Below, piece after piece: positions 1 to 10,400 of a stretch of 62,480 bases of DNA (position 1 is its first letter; every line of letters begins with the position of its first letter). The notes under the pieces were generated by a model. The model searched no databases. It worked only from the letters and a program-made list of their open reading frames with translations, and was not told the origin of the DNA. Both the position numbers and the translations under genes were made by a program. The stretch is taken from the NCBI GenBank assembly GCA_001799695.1, contig MGTY01000084.1, positions 13,828-76,307 of the forward strand, in the 5' to 3' direction. The DNA comes from Elusimicrobia bacterium GWA2_69_24. GTDB taxonomy: Bacteria; Elusimicrobiota; Elusimicrobia; UBA1565.

Positions 1-1693
1 GCCCTGAAGCAGAAGGGACGGGGCTTCTGGGCCTGCTGCCCGTTCCATCAGGAGAAGACGGCATCCTTCCAGGTCAACCCGGAGAAGCAGATCTTCCACT
101 GCTTCGGGTGCGGGGTGGGGGGCGACGCCTTCGGCTTCGTCATGAAGCTGGACGGCCTCTCTTTCCCCGAGGCCATCGTGAAGCTGGGGGAGCGGGCGGG
201 GATCAAGGTCTCCCTGGACCGTGAAGAACTCGGGCCGCGGGAGAAGGAACGGCTCGAACTCCGCAAGGCGATGGAGTTCGCGCGGGAGCAGTACCATGCG
301 TTCCTGAAGGACCTGCCCGAGGCCAAGATCGCCCGGGAATACCTGGTCAAGCGCGGGGTCACTCCGGAGACCGTCGCGCGCTTCAAGCTGGGCTACGCGC
401 CCCGGGGCGGCGGGCTGGTGCCCGCGGCGACGCGCAAGGGGTTCTCGGTCGAGACCCTGGTCAAGGCGGGCCTCGCGGTGCAGCGGGAGGACCGCCTGCG
501 GGAATGCTTCTGGTCCCGGCTGCTCTTCCCGATCCTCAACGCGCGGGGGGAGACGGTCGGGTTCGGCGGCCGGGTCCTCGGCGACGGGGAGCCCAAGTAC
601 CTGAACTCCTCGGAGACGCCGCTGTTCTCCAAGCGCAGCGTGCTCTACGGCTTCTTCGAGGCGCTGCCGGAGGCGCGACGGGCCCGTTCGGTGATCCTGT
701 TGGAAGGCTACATGGACGTGCTGGCGCTGCACCAGTTCGGCTTCAACACGGCCTGCGCGCCGCTGGGCACCGCGGTGACGGACGAACACGTCACCCTGCT
801 CAAACGCTACGCTAACCAGGTCACGATCGTGTTCGATCCGGACGCGGCCGGCGCCCAGGCTTCCCTGCGGGGGGCGGAGCTCCTCCTGGTCAAGGGCATC
901 TCGGTGTCGGTGGCGACCGTGCCGGAGGGGCTGGACCCGGACGAGCTGCTGCTCAAGCGCGGCCCGGACGGGCTCCAGGCGGTCCTGGCGGAGGCCGACG
1001 ACCTGGCCGCGTTCAAGACCCGCCTCCTCATCAAGGAGTGCCGGGGGCCGCTGGGGCCGCAGGATAAGGCCCGGATCGCTTCCCAGGTGCTGGAGACCGT
1101 GCGCAAGTGCCCGGACGAGGTGCTCAAGGGCGAGTGGCTCCGCCGGCTCGCGGAGACCCTGGGGGTGAACGAGGAGAACCTGCGCCTCCAGCTCCAGAAG
1201 GGGACGCCCGCCCCCGCCCGGATCGCGGCGCGGTCCCCGGGCACCCCCGGACGGCCCCTGCCGGTGCAGGACCGGGACATCCTGTTCTGCCTCCTGAAGG
1301 CTCCGGCCCTGGCGAGCCCCCAAGGTTCGGACGGGGAGACCCTGGTCGCGGAATCGGATTTCTCGGACGCGCGCGCGCGGGGGATCTTCCAGAGGCTGCG
1401 GGAGGTCCTGTCGGACCGCTCGGTGCGCGCGGACGGGGCGGGCTGGACCGGGAAGGCGCTCGCCGGGATGGCGGAGGAGGCGGCCGCCCTCCTGCGGGAG
1501 ATGCTCTGCGACGAGCGGGAGATCCCGGACCCGGCCGCGACCGCGGCCGGGATCGTGGGCCGCCTGCGCAAGCAGCGCCGCTTGGCCGAGCTGGAGCCCC
1601 TCATCCACGACGAAGCCTGCGCCCCGGAGCTCCGGCGCGAGCACCAGCAGCTTTTGACTGAGTTAAAAGGCACGCGGAAAGGAGTCAGCAAGA

Positions 1694-1701
<8 letters not shown>
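1..1701 (+). CDS. dnaG: DNA primase DnaG, 5'-truncated by the window edge
   Basis: DnaG makes RNA primers on the lagging strand at the replication fork. The frame is open from base 1, inside the CHC2 zinc finger: CPFH at about bases 37-48 and CFGCG at about 100-114 supply Cys/His ligands, so only a few dozen N-terminal residues are missing. The TOPRIM core follows, with EGYMD (about 700-720) and FDPDAAG (about 832-852) as the acidic metal-binding motifs. The C-terminal third (from about base 1250) is the helicase-interaction type region and is poorly conserved. The stop TAG lies inside the start of rpoD, an 8-nt overlap, which matches the classic dnaG-rpoD macromolecular-synthesis arrangement. 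The first ATG in frame (115) is internal to the zinc finger and is not the true start. Confidence 0.96.
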
Positions 1702-3402
<1,701 letters not shown>

Positions 3403-3406
<4 letters not shown>

Positions 3407-3723
3407 ATCAGAGAGAGGAGCCGGAGCACGGGCTGTACGGGATCGTCTTCGGGCTGGCCCTGGCGCTCGCCCTGATCATCGCCTATTATGGGTTCCGCCG
3501 GATGGGGAAGAGCCCCCTGGATTGGCGGCGCGGGGGAGAGGCCGTCGAGGTCCAGGGCGATTCGCGCGACGGCATCGACCGCGCCCCGGCGTCGGTCCCG
3601 CCCCTGAGCATCATCAACGCCCCGGGCAAGCCCCTCGCCGCGCCGCGCTCCCGGAAGACGCCGGCGGGGGCCGTGCCCATGGGGTCCATCACGCCCGACG
3701 TGGAATCCCCCTCCCTGAAGTAG
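3403..3723 (+). CDS. Small single-pass membrane protein, unknown function
   Basis: A 106-aa protein starting in an ATGA overlap with the rpoD stop, so probably translated by coupling. Residues about 12-31 form one hydrophobic segment ([19 protein letters not shown]), followed by a basic, Pro/Arg-rich tail that is probably cytoplasmic and disordered. No family is recognised. The alternative upstream reading of the same frame (from 2866) runs antiparallel to no domain and lies wholly inside rpoD, so I reject it and use the ATG at 3403. A perfect hairpin follows four bases after the stop, suggesting the dnaG-rpoD transcript ends here. Confidence 0.6.
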
Positions 3724-3726
3724 AAT

Positions 3727-3751
3727 CCCTCCCCCATGAAATGGGGGAGGG
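3727..3751. terminator. Perfect 11-bp hairpin between convergent genes
   Basis: CCCTCCCCCAT (3727-3737), loop GAA, ATGGGGGAGGG (3741-3751). The stem is perfect and very GC-rich, and it sits between the stop of the small membrane protein and the stop of the convergent MscS-related gene. It has no T-tract on either side, so it may act as a bidirectional or RNA-stability hairpin rather than a textbook intrinsic terminator. Confidence 0.65.
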
Positions 3752-3764
3752 CGAGGTGGGGGGA

Positions 3765-4430
3765 TCAGTCCTTCTTCTTCTCGATGAGCCCGCGCAGGTA
3801 TTCCCCGGCCAGGTCCCGCGCGCCCAGGCCGAAGGCCAGGGCGAATCCCAGCCCCAAGGACGCCAGCAGGATCTGCAGGCTCATGGTGACCAGGGCCATG
3901 CGGATGCCGAGGTGCTCCAGGGCCATCAGGGAGGCGAATACCAGGATCACTCCGTAGGTCGCCTTGGAGAGGAAATGCCCCCCGCCGATGTTGTTGGCCG
4001 CCGCCGCGTTGGCGACGACCTCGGAGAGGAAGCGTGCGAAGAGGAGGCCGCCGAAGAGGATGAGGATGGCGGCCAGCAGTTCGGGGAGGAAATTGACGAA
4101 GCGCGCCAGGAGCTCCTTGACCACGGGCAGGTTCACCGCGTCCGCCGCGGCCACGAAGCACATGAGGAGCACGAACCAGTAGACCATGAAGCAGAGCGCG
4201 TAGGTGGGGGACTTCCCGAAGCCCAGGCGGGTGAAGACCTCGTGGACGCCCACCTTGGAGGCGTATTCGTCGATCTTGGCGCGGGTCAGGGCTCCTTCCA
4301 TGAAGGAACGCAGGGCCCGGGCGAGGACGAGCCCCAGGAGGAGGATCAGGAAGGCGGCGACGACGCCGGGCGCCCATTCCATGAAGCGCTGGGCCAATTG
4401 GCGGAAGGGATCGAGCAGCATCTGCATCAT
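3765..4430 (-). CDS. Conserved-TM-helix membrane protein related to small-conductance mechanosensitive channels
   Basis: A 221-aa polytopic inner-membrane protein with about four hydrophobic segments (residues about 20-42, 78-97, 115-140 and 160-205). The repeated pattern of a TM helix ending in ...ARxLRSF or ...ARFLSEV and the Gly-rich last helix (LLASLGLGFALAFGLGARD) match the conserved-TM-helix repeat family related to MscS. The beta domain and cytoplasmic vestibule of true MscS are absent: the protein stops shortly after the Gly-rich helix. It ends with a charged tail. It starts with two consecutive ATG codons and is transcribed divergently from the FecR gene of cassette A. Ion-channel function is inferred from the family only. 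Confidence 0.75.
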   Translation of the reverse strand: MMQMLLDPFRQLAQRFMEWAPGVVAAFLILLLGLVLARALRSFMEGALTRAKIDEYASKVGVHEVFTRLGFGKSPTYALCFMVYWFVLLMCFVAAADAVNLPVVKELLARFVNFLPELLAAILILFGGLLFARFLSEVVANAAAANNIGGGHFLSKATYGVILVFASLMALEHLGIRMALVTMSLQILLASLGLGFALAFGLGARDLAGEYLRGLIEKKKD

Positions 4431-4450
4431 TTTCAGAGGCTAGCAAATTG

Positions 4451-4466
4451 TGTGACTGAAGTCATG
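4451..4466. promoter_or_regulatory. CRP-family-like operator candidate upstream of cassette A
   Basis: TGTGA (4451-4455), six bases, TCATG (4462-4466): an imperfect match to the TGTGA-N6-TCACA pattern bound by CRP/FNR-family regulators. It also reads as TGAC-N4-GTCA. It is centred about 55 bp upstream of the start point predicted from the promoter at 4478-4506. No full-length CRP with a DNA-binding domain is in the window. Confidence 0.35.
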
Positions 4467-4477
4467 GCTGGGTTCCC

Positions 4478-4506
4478 TTGACAGGGCCCTATCATCCTGC
4501 TAGACT
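4478..4506 (+). promoter_or_regulatory. Sigma-70 promoter for cassette A
   Basis: TTGACA (4478-4483, perfect -35), a 17-bp spacer, then TAGACT (4501-4506, 4/6 match to TATAAT). Transcription would begin near 4513. This means the TTG at 4478, which opens a longer reading frame, is the -35 element and not a start codon. Confidence 0.75.
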
Positions 4507-4561
4507 TACAACGGCCGCGATAGAGTCGTTCTTCGTACCTGTCGCAGCCGGCGCCGAGAAA

Positions 4562-6097
4562 GTGGAACGAACCCAGTCCCCTCGCGGGGTTAAGCTCTGT
4601 TCTGTTATCGCCTTTTGCGCGATCATCCTTTCTCCTATCCCCTCCTGGGCCGCCGCCACCATCAGCACCCTCCAGGGCGAAGCCAAGATACTCAATCCCG
4701 TCTCCAAGACCTGGGTCGGCGCCGTCTCCAACTACATCCTGACCCCCGGTGAGGAAGTCCGGACCGAGTCCCGCTCCAAGCTCACCCTCGCCTTCGACGA
4801 CGGCAGCAAGGTGGAGATCGGCCCCAAGAGCTCGTTCTTGCTGGAGAAGGCCGAGCAGGCCGAGACCTCGATGCGCCTGAGCTTCGGCAAGATGAAGGCC
4901 TGGGTCTCGCGCCTCGCCAACCGCCAGTTCGCCGTGCGGACGCCCACCGCCGTCTGCTCCGTGCGCGGCACCGAGTTCGGGGTCCAGGTCGCCGCCAACG
5001 GCGCGACCCAGGTGGACCTCTTCAAGGGTTCGCTCGGCGTGTCCGATTCCCGCGGCAACGAGACCCTGCTCCAGGAAGGGCAGCGCATCGGCGTGGACCA
5101 GCGCGGACTCGGCCAGGCCATCGGCCTCGATGAGGCCGCGGCGCAGAAGAAGGCGGAGGAGCGCTCGGCCCTCAAGCGCGAGGTCGGGCTGGAGATGACG
5201 AAGGAGGATATCCAGGCCGCGGCCGCCGCCGAGCAGAAGAACGCGGTCTACCAGCAGGGCAAGGTGATGGTGGACGTGAACGGGAACCGGGTGCGGCTCG
5301 AGGAGTACATCATCCGGCCCGAGCCCAACCAGTTCAAGCTCGTGGTGCTCAACCATCGCGCGGACCGCTTCGACTACTTCTATTATAAGGGAGTGTTCAA
5401 TACAGCCCTCCCTACCGACCTGCGCGTGGCTTTCCAACAGCTCCCCGGCTGCGTCGGCGCCGCCTGTCAGTTCTACCTGACCGAGTATGAGACTGGGCGT
5501 TCGAACACCATCGACAACGTGCTGGAGAACGCCTCGGGCGGCGTGCAGCGGGACGTCAACAACAACGCCGACGCCACCGACGACGTCGCCTCCTTCTTCG
5601 ATCCCGCGCGCAACGATTTCTCGGGCGTGGCCCCGGGCGTGCCTTTCTTCAAGACCATCTACCCGACCTACGCGCTCAAGTTCAACGGGGTCTCGCATCT
5701 CTCCTGGAATTACGGCGGCGTTATCGCCGGGTTCACCAGCCAGAACCAGGTCGCCGACGTCAACGCGGTGGGGCTCGTCCAAGGGGCGAACTGCGATACG
5801 CTCGACAACTGCACCGGCAACCGCGACCCGGGCTTCTTCCACGACATCGTCTACGAGGCGACCGGCGGACTAGGCGGAGGGGCCGTTTGGGACAAGTGGG
5901 ATAGCTACGTCATCGACGATGAGGGGAAGGTCGCCAAGCACTCCGACTTCGCCAACATCACCAGCGGCGCCGATTATAAGGAAAGGCTGCTCAAGTGGAA
6001 CTACCAGCAGATCATCACGGCCTCCGAGTTCAACGGCCGGAAGATCGACCTGGTCTATGAGCCGAAGATACTCATCGAATCCGGGCTGATCCCATAA
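4562..6097 (+). CDS. Exported FecR-domain protein, cassette A
   Basis: Predicted periplasmic or surface protein. I chose GTG 4562 because the promoter at 4478-4506 excludes the TTG upstream; it gives about 511 aa with a signal peptide ending near SPIPSWAAA. The FecR domain follows: TPGEEVRT, LAFDDGSKVEIGPKSS, FAVRTPTAVCSVRGTEFGV and VDLFKGSLGV, the usual DGS and RTP-VRGTEF motifs. After a charged linker comes a domain of about 270 residues shared with the cassette-B protein (YQQGK, QFKLVVLNHR, DYFYYKG, GRKIDL near the C-terminus), which I do not recognise. There is no transmembrane anchor, unlike FecR anti-sigma regulators. The stop lies 2 nt before the barrel gene. Confidence 0.8.
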   Translation: MERTQSPRGVKLCSVIAFCAIILSPIPSWAAATISTLQGEAKILNPVSKTWVGAVSNYILTPGEEVRTESRSKLTLAFDDGSKVEIGPKSSFLLEKAEQAETSMRLSFGKMKAWVSRLANRQFAVRTPTAVCSVRGTEFGVQVAANGATQVDLFKGSLGVSDSRGNETLLQEGQRIGVDQRGLGQAIGLDEAAAQKKAEERSALKREVGLEMTKEDIQAAAAAEQKNAVYQQGKVMVDVNGNRVRLEEYIIRPEPNQFKLVVLNHRADRFDYFYYKGVFNTALPTDLRVAFQQLPGCVGAACQFYLTEYETGRSNTIDNVLENASGGVQRDVNNNADATDDVASFFDPARNDFSGVAPGVPFFKTIYPTYALKFNGVSHLSWNYGGVIAGFTSQNQVADVNAVGLVQGANCDTLDNCTGNRDPGFFHDIVYEATGGLGGGAVWDKWDSYVIDDEGKVAKHSDFANITSGADYKERLLKWNYQQIITASEFNGRKIDLVYEPKILIESGLIP

Positions 6098-6099
6098 AC

Positions 6100-7365
6100 A
6101 TGAGGGGGCGCCACTTCTTGACCATCGGGGCCGCGGCGGGGATGCTGTGGGGGCAGGGCCTTCCGGCCCGGGCCGTCGAAGTCATCCCACTTTACCGCAT
6201 CTCCCTGACGGGCGGGCAGTATTTCTTCGCCAGCGACAAATCCAACCTCAACGCGAACATCAAGGCCACCGCGGCCCCCGCGGTGAAGCTCGATGAGGAG
6301 TGGACGCTCCTGCCGCTCTACAACGGGAACTTCCGCGGCACCAAGTCCGTCAACGACACCGTCGGTTCGGGCACGCTCTTCCAGCAGGGGATGGACCACT
6401 ACCTGTCCTTCGCGGGGCTCTACAAGCCGGAGGATTCGACCTGGCGCTTCAAGCCCGCGGTGAACTACAAACTGGAGTTTCTCAAGGAGACCCGCGACGA
6501 GACCTGGGGCAAGGGGCTCTTCGACTATCAGACCGTCGGCGTGGAACTGGCGGCGGAGAACGTATATAAGGAACCGTTCTCCTACCGGCTGGGCTACGAG
6601 TTCTTCTACACCTTCTATCCGAACTATCAGTCCCTGGAGTCGCAGGCCGGCATCGACCCCAACGGGAACCGCCTCAACCGCGAGAACGCGGGCACGGACG
6701 TCCTGGATACGATCAACAACGCCCTGAACGCCTCGATCTCCATCCCCGTGCCCTACGACGAGCCCAAGGTGGCCCTGAACCTGGGCTATCGCGCGGCCTG
6801 GCAGAGGTATCCGGACCAGCCCATCATCGCGCAGGACGGCGAGCCCAACGACCATAAGCCCTACAATCGCCAGGATTTCTACAACTCCTTGACGGTCGGC
6901 GTGACGTATCCCCGGTCCCTGATGGCGGACGCCCTGCGGATGAATCTGGGCTTCCACACCGGCGTCTCGCACAACGGCTCGAACCAGAACACCTACGACG
7001 CGGGGAAGACGCGCTTCATCTCCGACTCCTACGGCTACTACAGCGTGCCGGTCGGGGTGGCGCTCGGGCTCGCGTGGGGGGACAAGAAGAACCCCTCCAC
7101 CGCCGACCTGGGCTGCACCTGGATCCGCCAGCAGTACCTGGGCCGCCTGGCGCAGGACGAGAACGGCACGTATCTGGACGGGGAGCGTCAGCGGCAGGAC
7201 CGCTTCGTCCTCGGTCTGGGCTACGGCTATCCTATCGCCCCGAATTTCCGCCTGACCGCGCAGGCCAGCGTGGCCCGCGCGACTTCGAACACCAAATTCG
7301 AGCAGTCGTACCGCTATACGTACACGGCGGCGACGTACCTGTTGGGCTTCACGTACGACTACTAG
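6100..7365 (+). CDS. Predicted outer-membrane beta-barrel protein, cassette A
   Basis: A 421-aa protein with a signal peptide (cleavage near GLPARA-VEV) and alternating hydrophobic/polar strands rich in Tyr, Phe and Gly throughout. It ends in an aromatic strand, YLLGFTYDY, as outer-membrane barrels do. The cassette-B barrel shares its landmarks: GGQYFFASDKSNLN near the N-terminus, NYKLEFLKETRDE, GLFDYQ and YTFYPNYQSLES. No named family is recognised. It starts 2 nt after the FecR gene and is followed by the giant gene, so it likely acts in the same assembly. Function as an export pore or surface anchor is inference. Confidence 0.75.
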   Translation: MRGRHFLTIGAAAGMLWGQGLPARAVEVIPLYRISLTGGQYFFASDKSNLNANIKATAAPAVKLDEEWTLLPLYNGNFRGTKSVNDTVGSGTLFQQGMDHYLSFAGLYKPEDSTWRFKPAVNYKLEFLKETRDETWGKGLFDYQTVGVELAAENVYKEPFSYRLGYEFFYTFYPNYQSLESQAGIDPNGNRLNRENAGTDVLDTINNALNASISIPVPYDEPKVALNLGYRAAWQRYPDQPIIAQDGEPNDHKPYNRQDFYNSLTVGVTYPRSLMADALRMNLGFHTGVSHNGSNQNTYDAGKTRFISDSYGYYSVPVGVALGLAWGDKKNPSTADLGCTWIRQQYLGRLAQDENGTYLDGERQRQDRFVLGLGYGYPIAPNFRLTAQASVARATSNTKFEQSYRYTYTAATYLLGFTYDY

Positions 7366-7408
7366 TGACTATTGTCACTGACGTTCGGGCCGGGTAGTTT
7401 TGTAGAAT
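7364..7408 (+). promoter_or_regulatory. Promoter region with CRP-like palindrome before the first giant gene
   Basis: AGTGAC-TATT-GTCACT (7364-7379) contains a perfect GTGA-N6-TCAC core. A candidate promoter follows: CTGACG (7379-7384, weak -35), an 18-bp spacer, and TAGAAT (7403-7408, 5/6 -10). The palindrome is centred about 43 bp before the predicted start point, the position used by CRP class II activators, which commonly compensate for poor -35 boxes. The hairpin could instead attenuate read-through from the barrel gene. Confidence 0.45.
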
Positions 7409-7429
7409 CACGGGGCCGTAAGAAGCGCA

Positions 7430-10400
7430 GTGAAAGAAACGCCGAGGATGCAGCGCCGAGCGCCAGCTCCGTGCATGGCCGTCAAGGCCATGCGCGGCGG
7501 CCTCCTTTCCCTGTCGGCCCTGCTCTGCACCGCCGTCCAGGTCTTCGCCGCCAACCCCGTCTCCGTCGTCACGGCGCCCACGGACCTGAGCTACATCGGC
7601 AGCCTTGCGATGATCTCCGGCACGGCCCAGGCCAGCCCCGACGATGTCACGGATGTCTCCATCAACATCCAGCGCGTGGGTGACAACTACTACTGGGACG
7701 GCGGGGCATGGGTGGCGCCCTCGACATCGGTCGTCGCCACTATCGGGACTCCGAGCCCTTTCATCAACTGGACTTACGCTTCGCCGAGCCTCGCTAGCGG
7801 CTTGCAGTACCACATCACGAGCGTGGCCACCGACAACCTTCTCAACGTCGAGATCCCCGGCTCGGGCGTCACCTTCACTTTCGACGCCGATTCCCCATCA
7901 GTGGGCATCTCCCAGCCGCAGGACAGCGACTCGTTGCCCGTCTTCCCGATCATCAGCGGCACGGCCGGCGACGTCACCAGCCCGGTCCTCCAGGTCCAGG
8001 TCCTCATCTCCAGCGGGCCGAGTTTCGGCACCTACTGGAACGGGGCTGTTTGGGACCCTTCGCCGGTCTACCAGACCGCTGCCGGCACCAGCTCGTGGGC
8101 CTATGCGGGCGTGCCCTCGGGCGGCGACCTGGTCCCCGGGACCACCTATCGCGTCGCGGCCCGCGCGCTGGACCTGGCCGGGAATCTGTCCCTCCCGCTC
8201 CAGCGCAACTTCCTATATATGGGCGGAGCGTGGCCGGGCTACAATTTATCGGGGATGTTCGCACCGGGAACCGGCGGGGCCATCGTGGCCGGGCCCTTCG
8301 GCTGGAACGACAACGGCCGGGACATCGCGGTCGACACCGTCACCCTCGGCGGTCCGTTCACCTATGTCCTGCTCGTGTCCACCAGCGGGGCGGACGGCGC
8401 CCAGCCCAACCATATGGCGCTTGTGCGCTACGGCCCCGGCGGCATCCTCCTTTCCTCGACCTCGCTGGCCGGGAACTCCTGGGGGCATCTGGCGGGGGAC
8501 CTGTCCGGCAACGTCTTCGTCTATCAGGGAAGCGTATTCGACGACCAGCAGGGGATCTATCCGAACCGCATCGATAAGTACGACGCGAATCTGGTGCTGC
8601 TGAGCTCCCGAGCGATCGAGTTCGGGATCAACGCGCTGACCTCGGACGGGGTCGATCTTTACGCCCTGCAGACGGGGATGACTATCGACCTGGTCAAGTA
8701 CAGCCCGGAGCTGGTGGCGTTGGCCACGGCGAGCTTCGCGGGCTTCGATCCCGCGAGCAACGTCAAGCGGGGCACCTCGCTCACGCTCATGGGCAACGGC
8801 GACCCCGTGATCTCGGTGACGGACGGCGGGGACTTCTCGGTGCGCAAGCTCCTGCGCTATCCGGCGAACTTCGACGGCGCCGCGCCCCTGTATACCCTCG
8901 ACATCTCCACCTTGATCCCGCATTGGCCGGGGCTCGCCTATGCCCGGGGCGCGCTCTACATGGTTTCCGACAGCACCGACGGGTCCAATCAGGTCTATCT
9001 GCGCAAATTCACTACCGACCTCCAATATACCGGGGTTTCCTCGACCTTCACGGCCGGCTACGTGGGCGACGACGGACACCCGCTCCTGGCGGCTCCGGAC
9101 GGCATCGTGGTGGCCGCGATAGCCGCCGAGAATCTAGGCGACTACCTGGCCCTTAAATACAGCGACGGCCTCGACTTCCTGTCTTCCGCGACCTTCAACG
9201 GCGCGGCCAACAACGTGGACGGGGTCGCCGCGAACGGCGGCGCCCTTCTGCCCTCGGGCGACGTGCTCCTGACCGGGGGGTCCCAGAACGGCGACGGCGA
9301 TTTCGACGTCCTGACCGTGCTGCTGGGCCTGCCGGCCTCCCCGGGGAACCCGGCGCTGACCCCGCTGTTCCTGGGCGATTTGGACACCCAGGCCGTCATC
9401 ACCGGCGGCATCGGCTGGTACGATTGGATCCACCCCGTGGTCGTGGACACCGGGCCCGCGAATCCGGGGATATTCGCGCTCGCGCATTCCTCGGACGCGG
9501 CCTCCTTCGATCCGCCGCAGAATAACTACCTCGTCAAGTATACGACCGGGGGCGTGCAGGTAGCTTCGGTCACCCTGTCGGACTGGGTGAACGGCGTCCG
9601 GGCCCTGACCGCCGACGCGGGCACCCTGTTCGTCTCCGAGACGGACTTGAGCGGGACCTGGATCCGGTACTACTCCAAGAGCAGCCTGCAGCAGGTCGGC
9701 AGCACCTTCGACCCGATGCCCGGCACGGAGGGCGAGTTCACCGGAGCCTTGGGCAGGTACGGGGCCACCCTGTACGCCTGCTATCACGGCGTGTCGGGGG
9801 ACATGGGCGCGAAGATCGCCAAGTACGACGTTCCGAGCGGCCTCGAGATCGCCCGGGACACCCACACGGTGGCCAGCCTGCGCACGAGCTGCGGCGACCT
9901 CCGGGTGGACGGGGCCGGCAACGTCTACGTCGAAGTCTTCTCCAGCGTGGGGACGAAGCTCCTCCGCTACGATGCGGGAGACATCGCCGCGGGGCCGGGG
10001 GCGGTCGCGGATCACACGGCCATCATGGGGGCCGAGGCGGAGACGAACATGGCCCTGTCGGGAGGCTCCGTGTTCCTGGCCTCCGCGACCGCCCACGGCG
10101 AGCTCTACATCCGGAAATTCGACGGCGCCACCTTGGGCTACACGGGCGTGTCCTCGACTTTGTCCGTCACGGGCTCGAACATCGCCGCGCTCGAGACGGG
10201 GACGAACGGGGACCTCTTCGTGGCCGCGGCCACGGGGGGCGGGGACCTGTGGGGCGTGCGCCTGGCCGCGGCCGACTTGAGCCTGGTCTCCTCCGCCACC
10301 CATAACGCGGGCGGCGTCGATGTCGGCTTCGCTCTGGCCGTCGAGGACGGCGGGGACGCGGGCACGGTCATCGTCGTGGGCGTGACCGACCAGGGCGCCT

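Noticed and set aside
3765..4430. Full mechanosensitive channel MscS
   Set aside because: The beta and cytoplasmic domains are missing; only conserved TM helices are present.
4478..4561. TTG 4478 as start of the FecR gene
   Set aside because: The TTG is part of a perfect TTGACA -35 box with a -10 box 17 bp downstream, so it lies upstream of the transcript.
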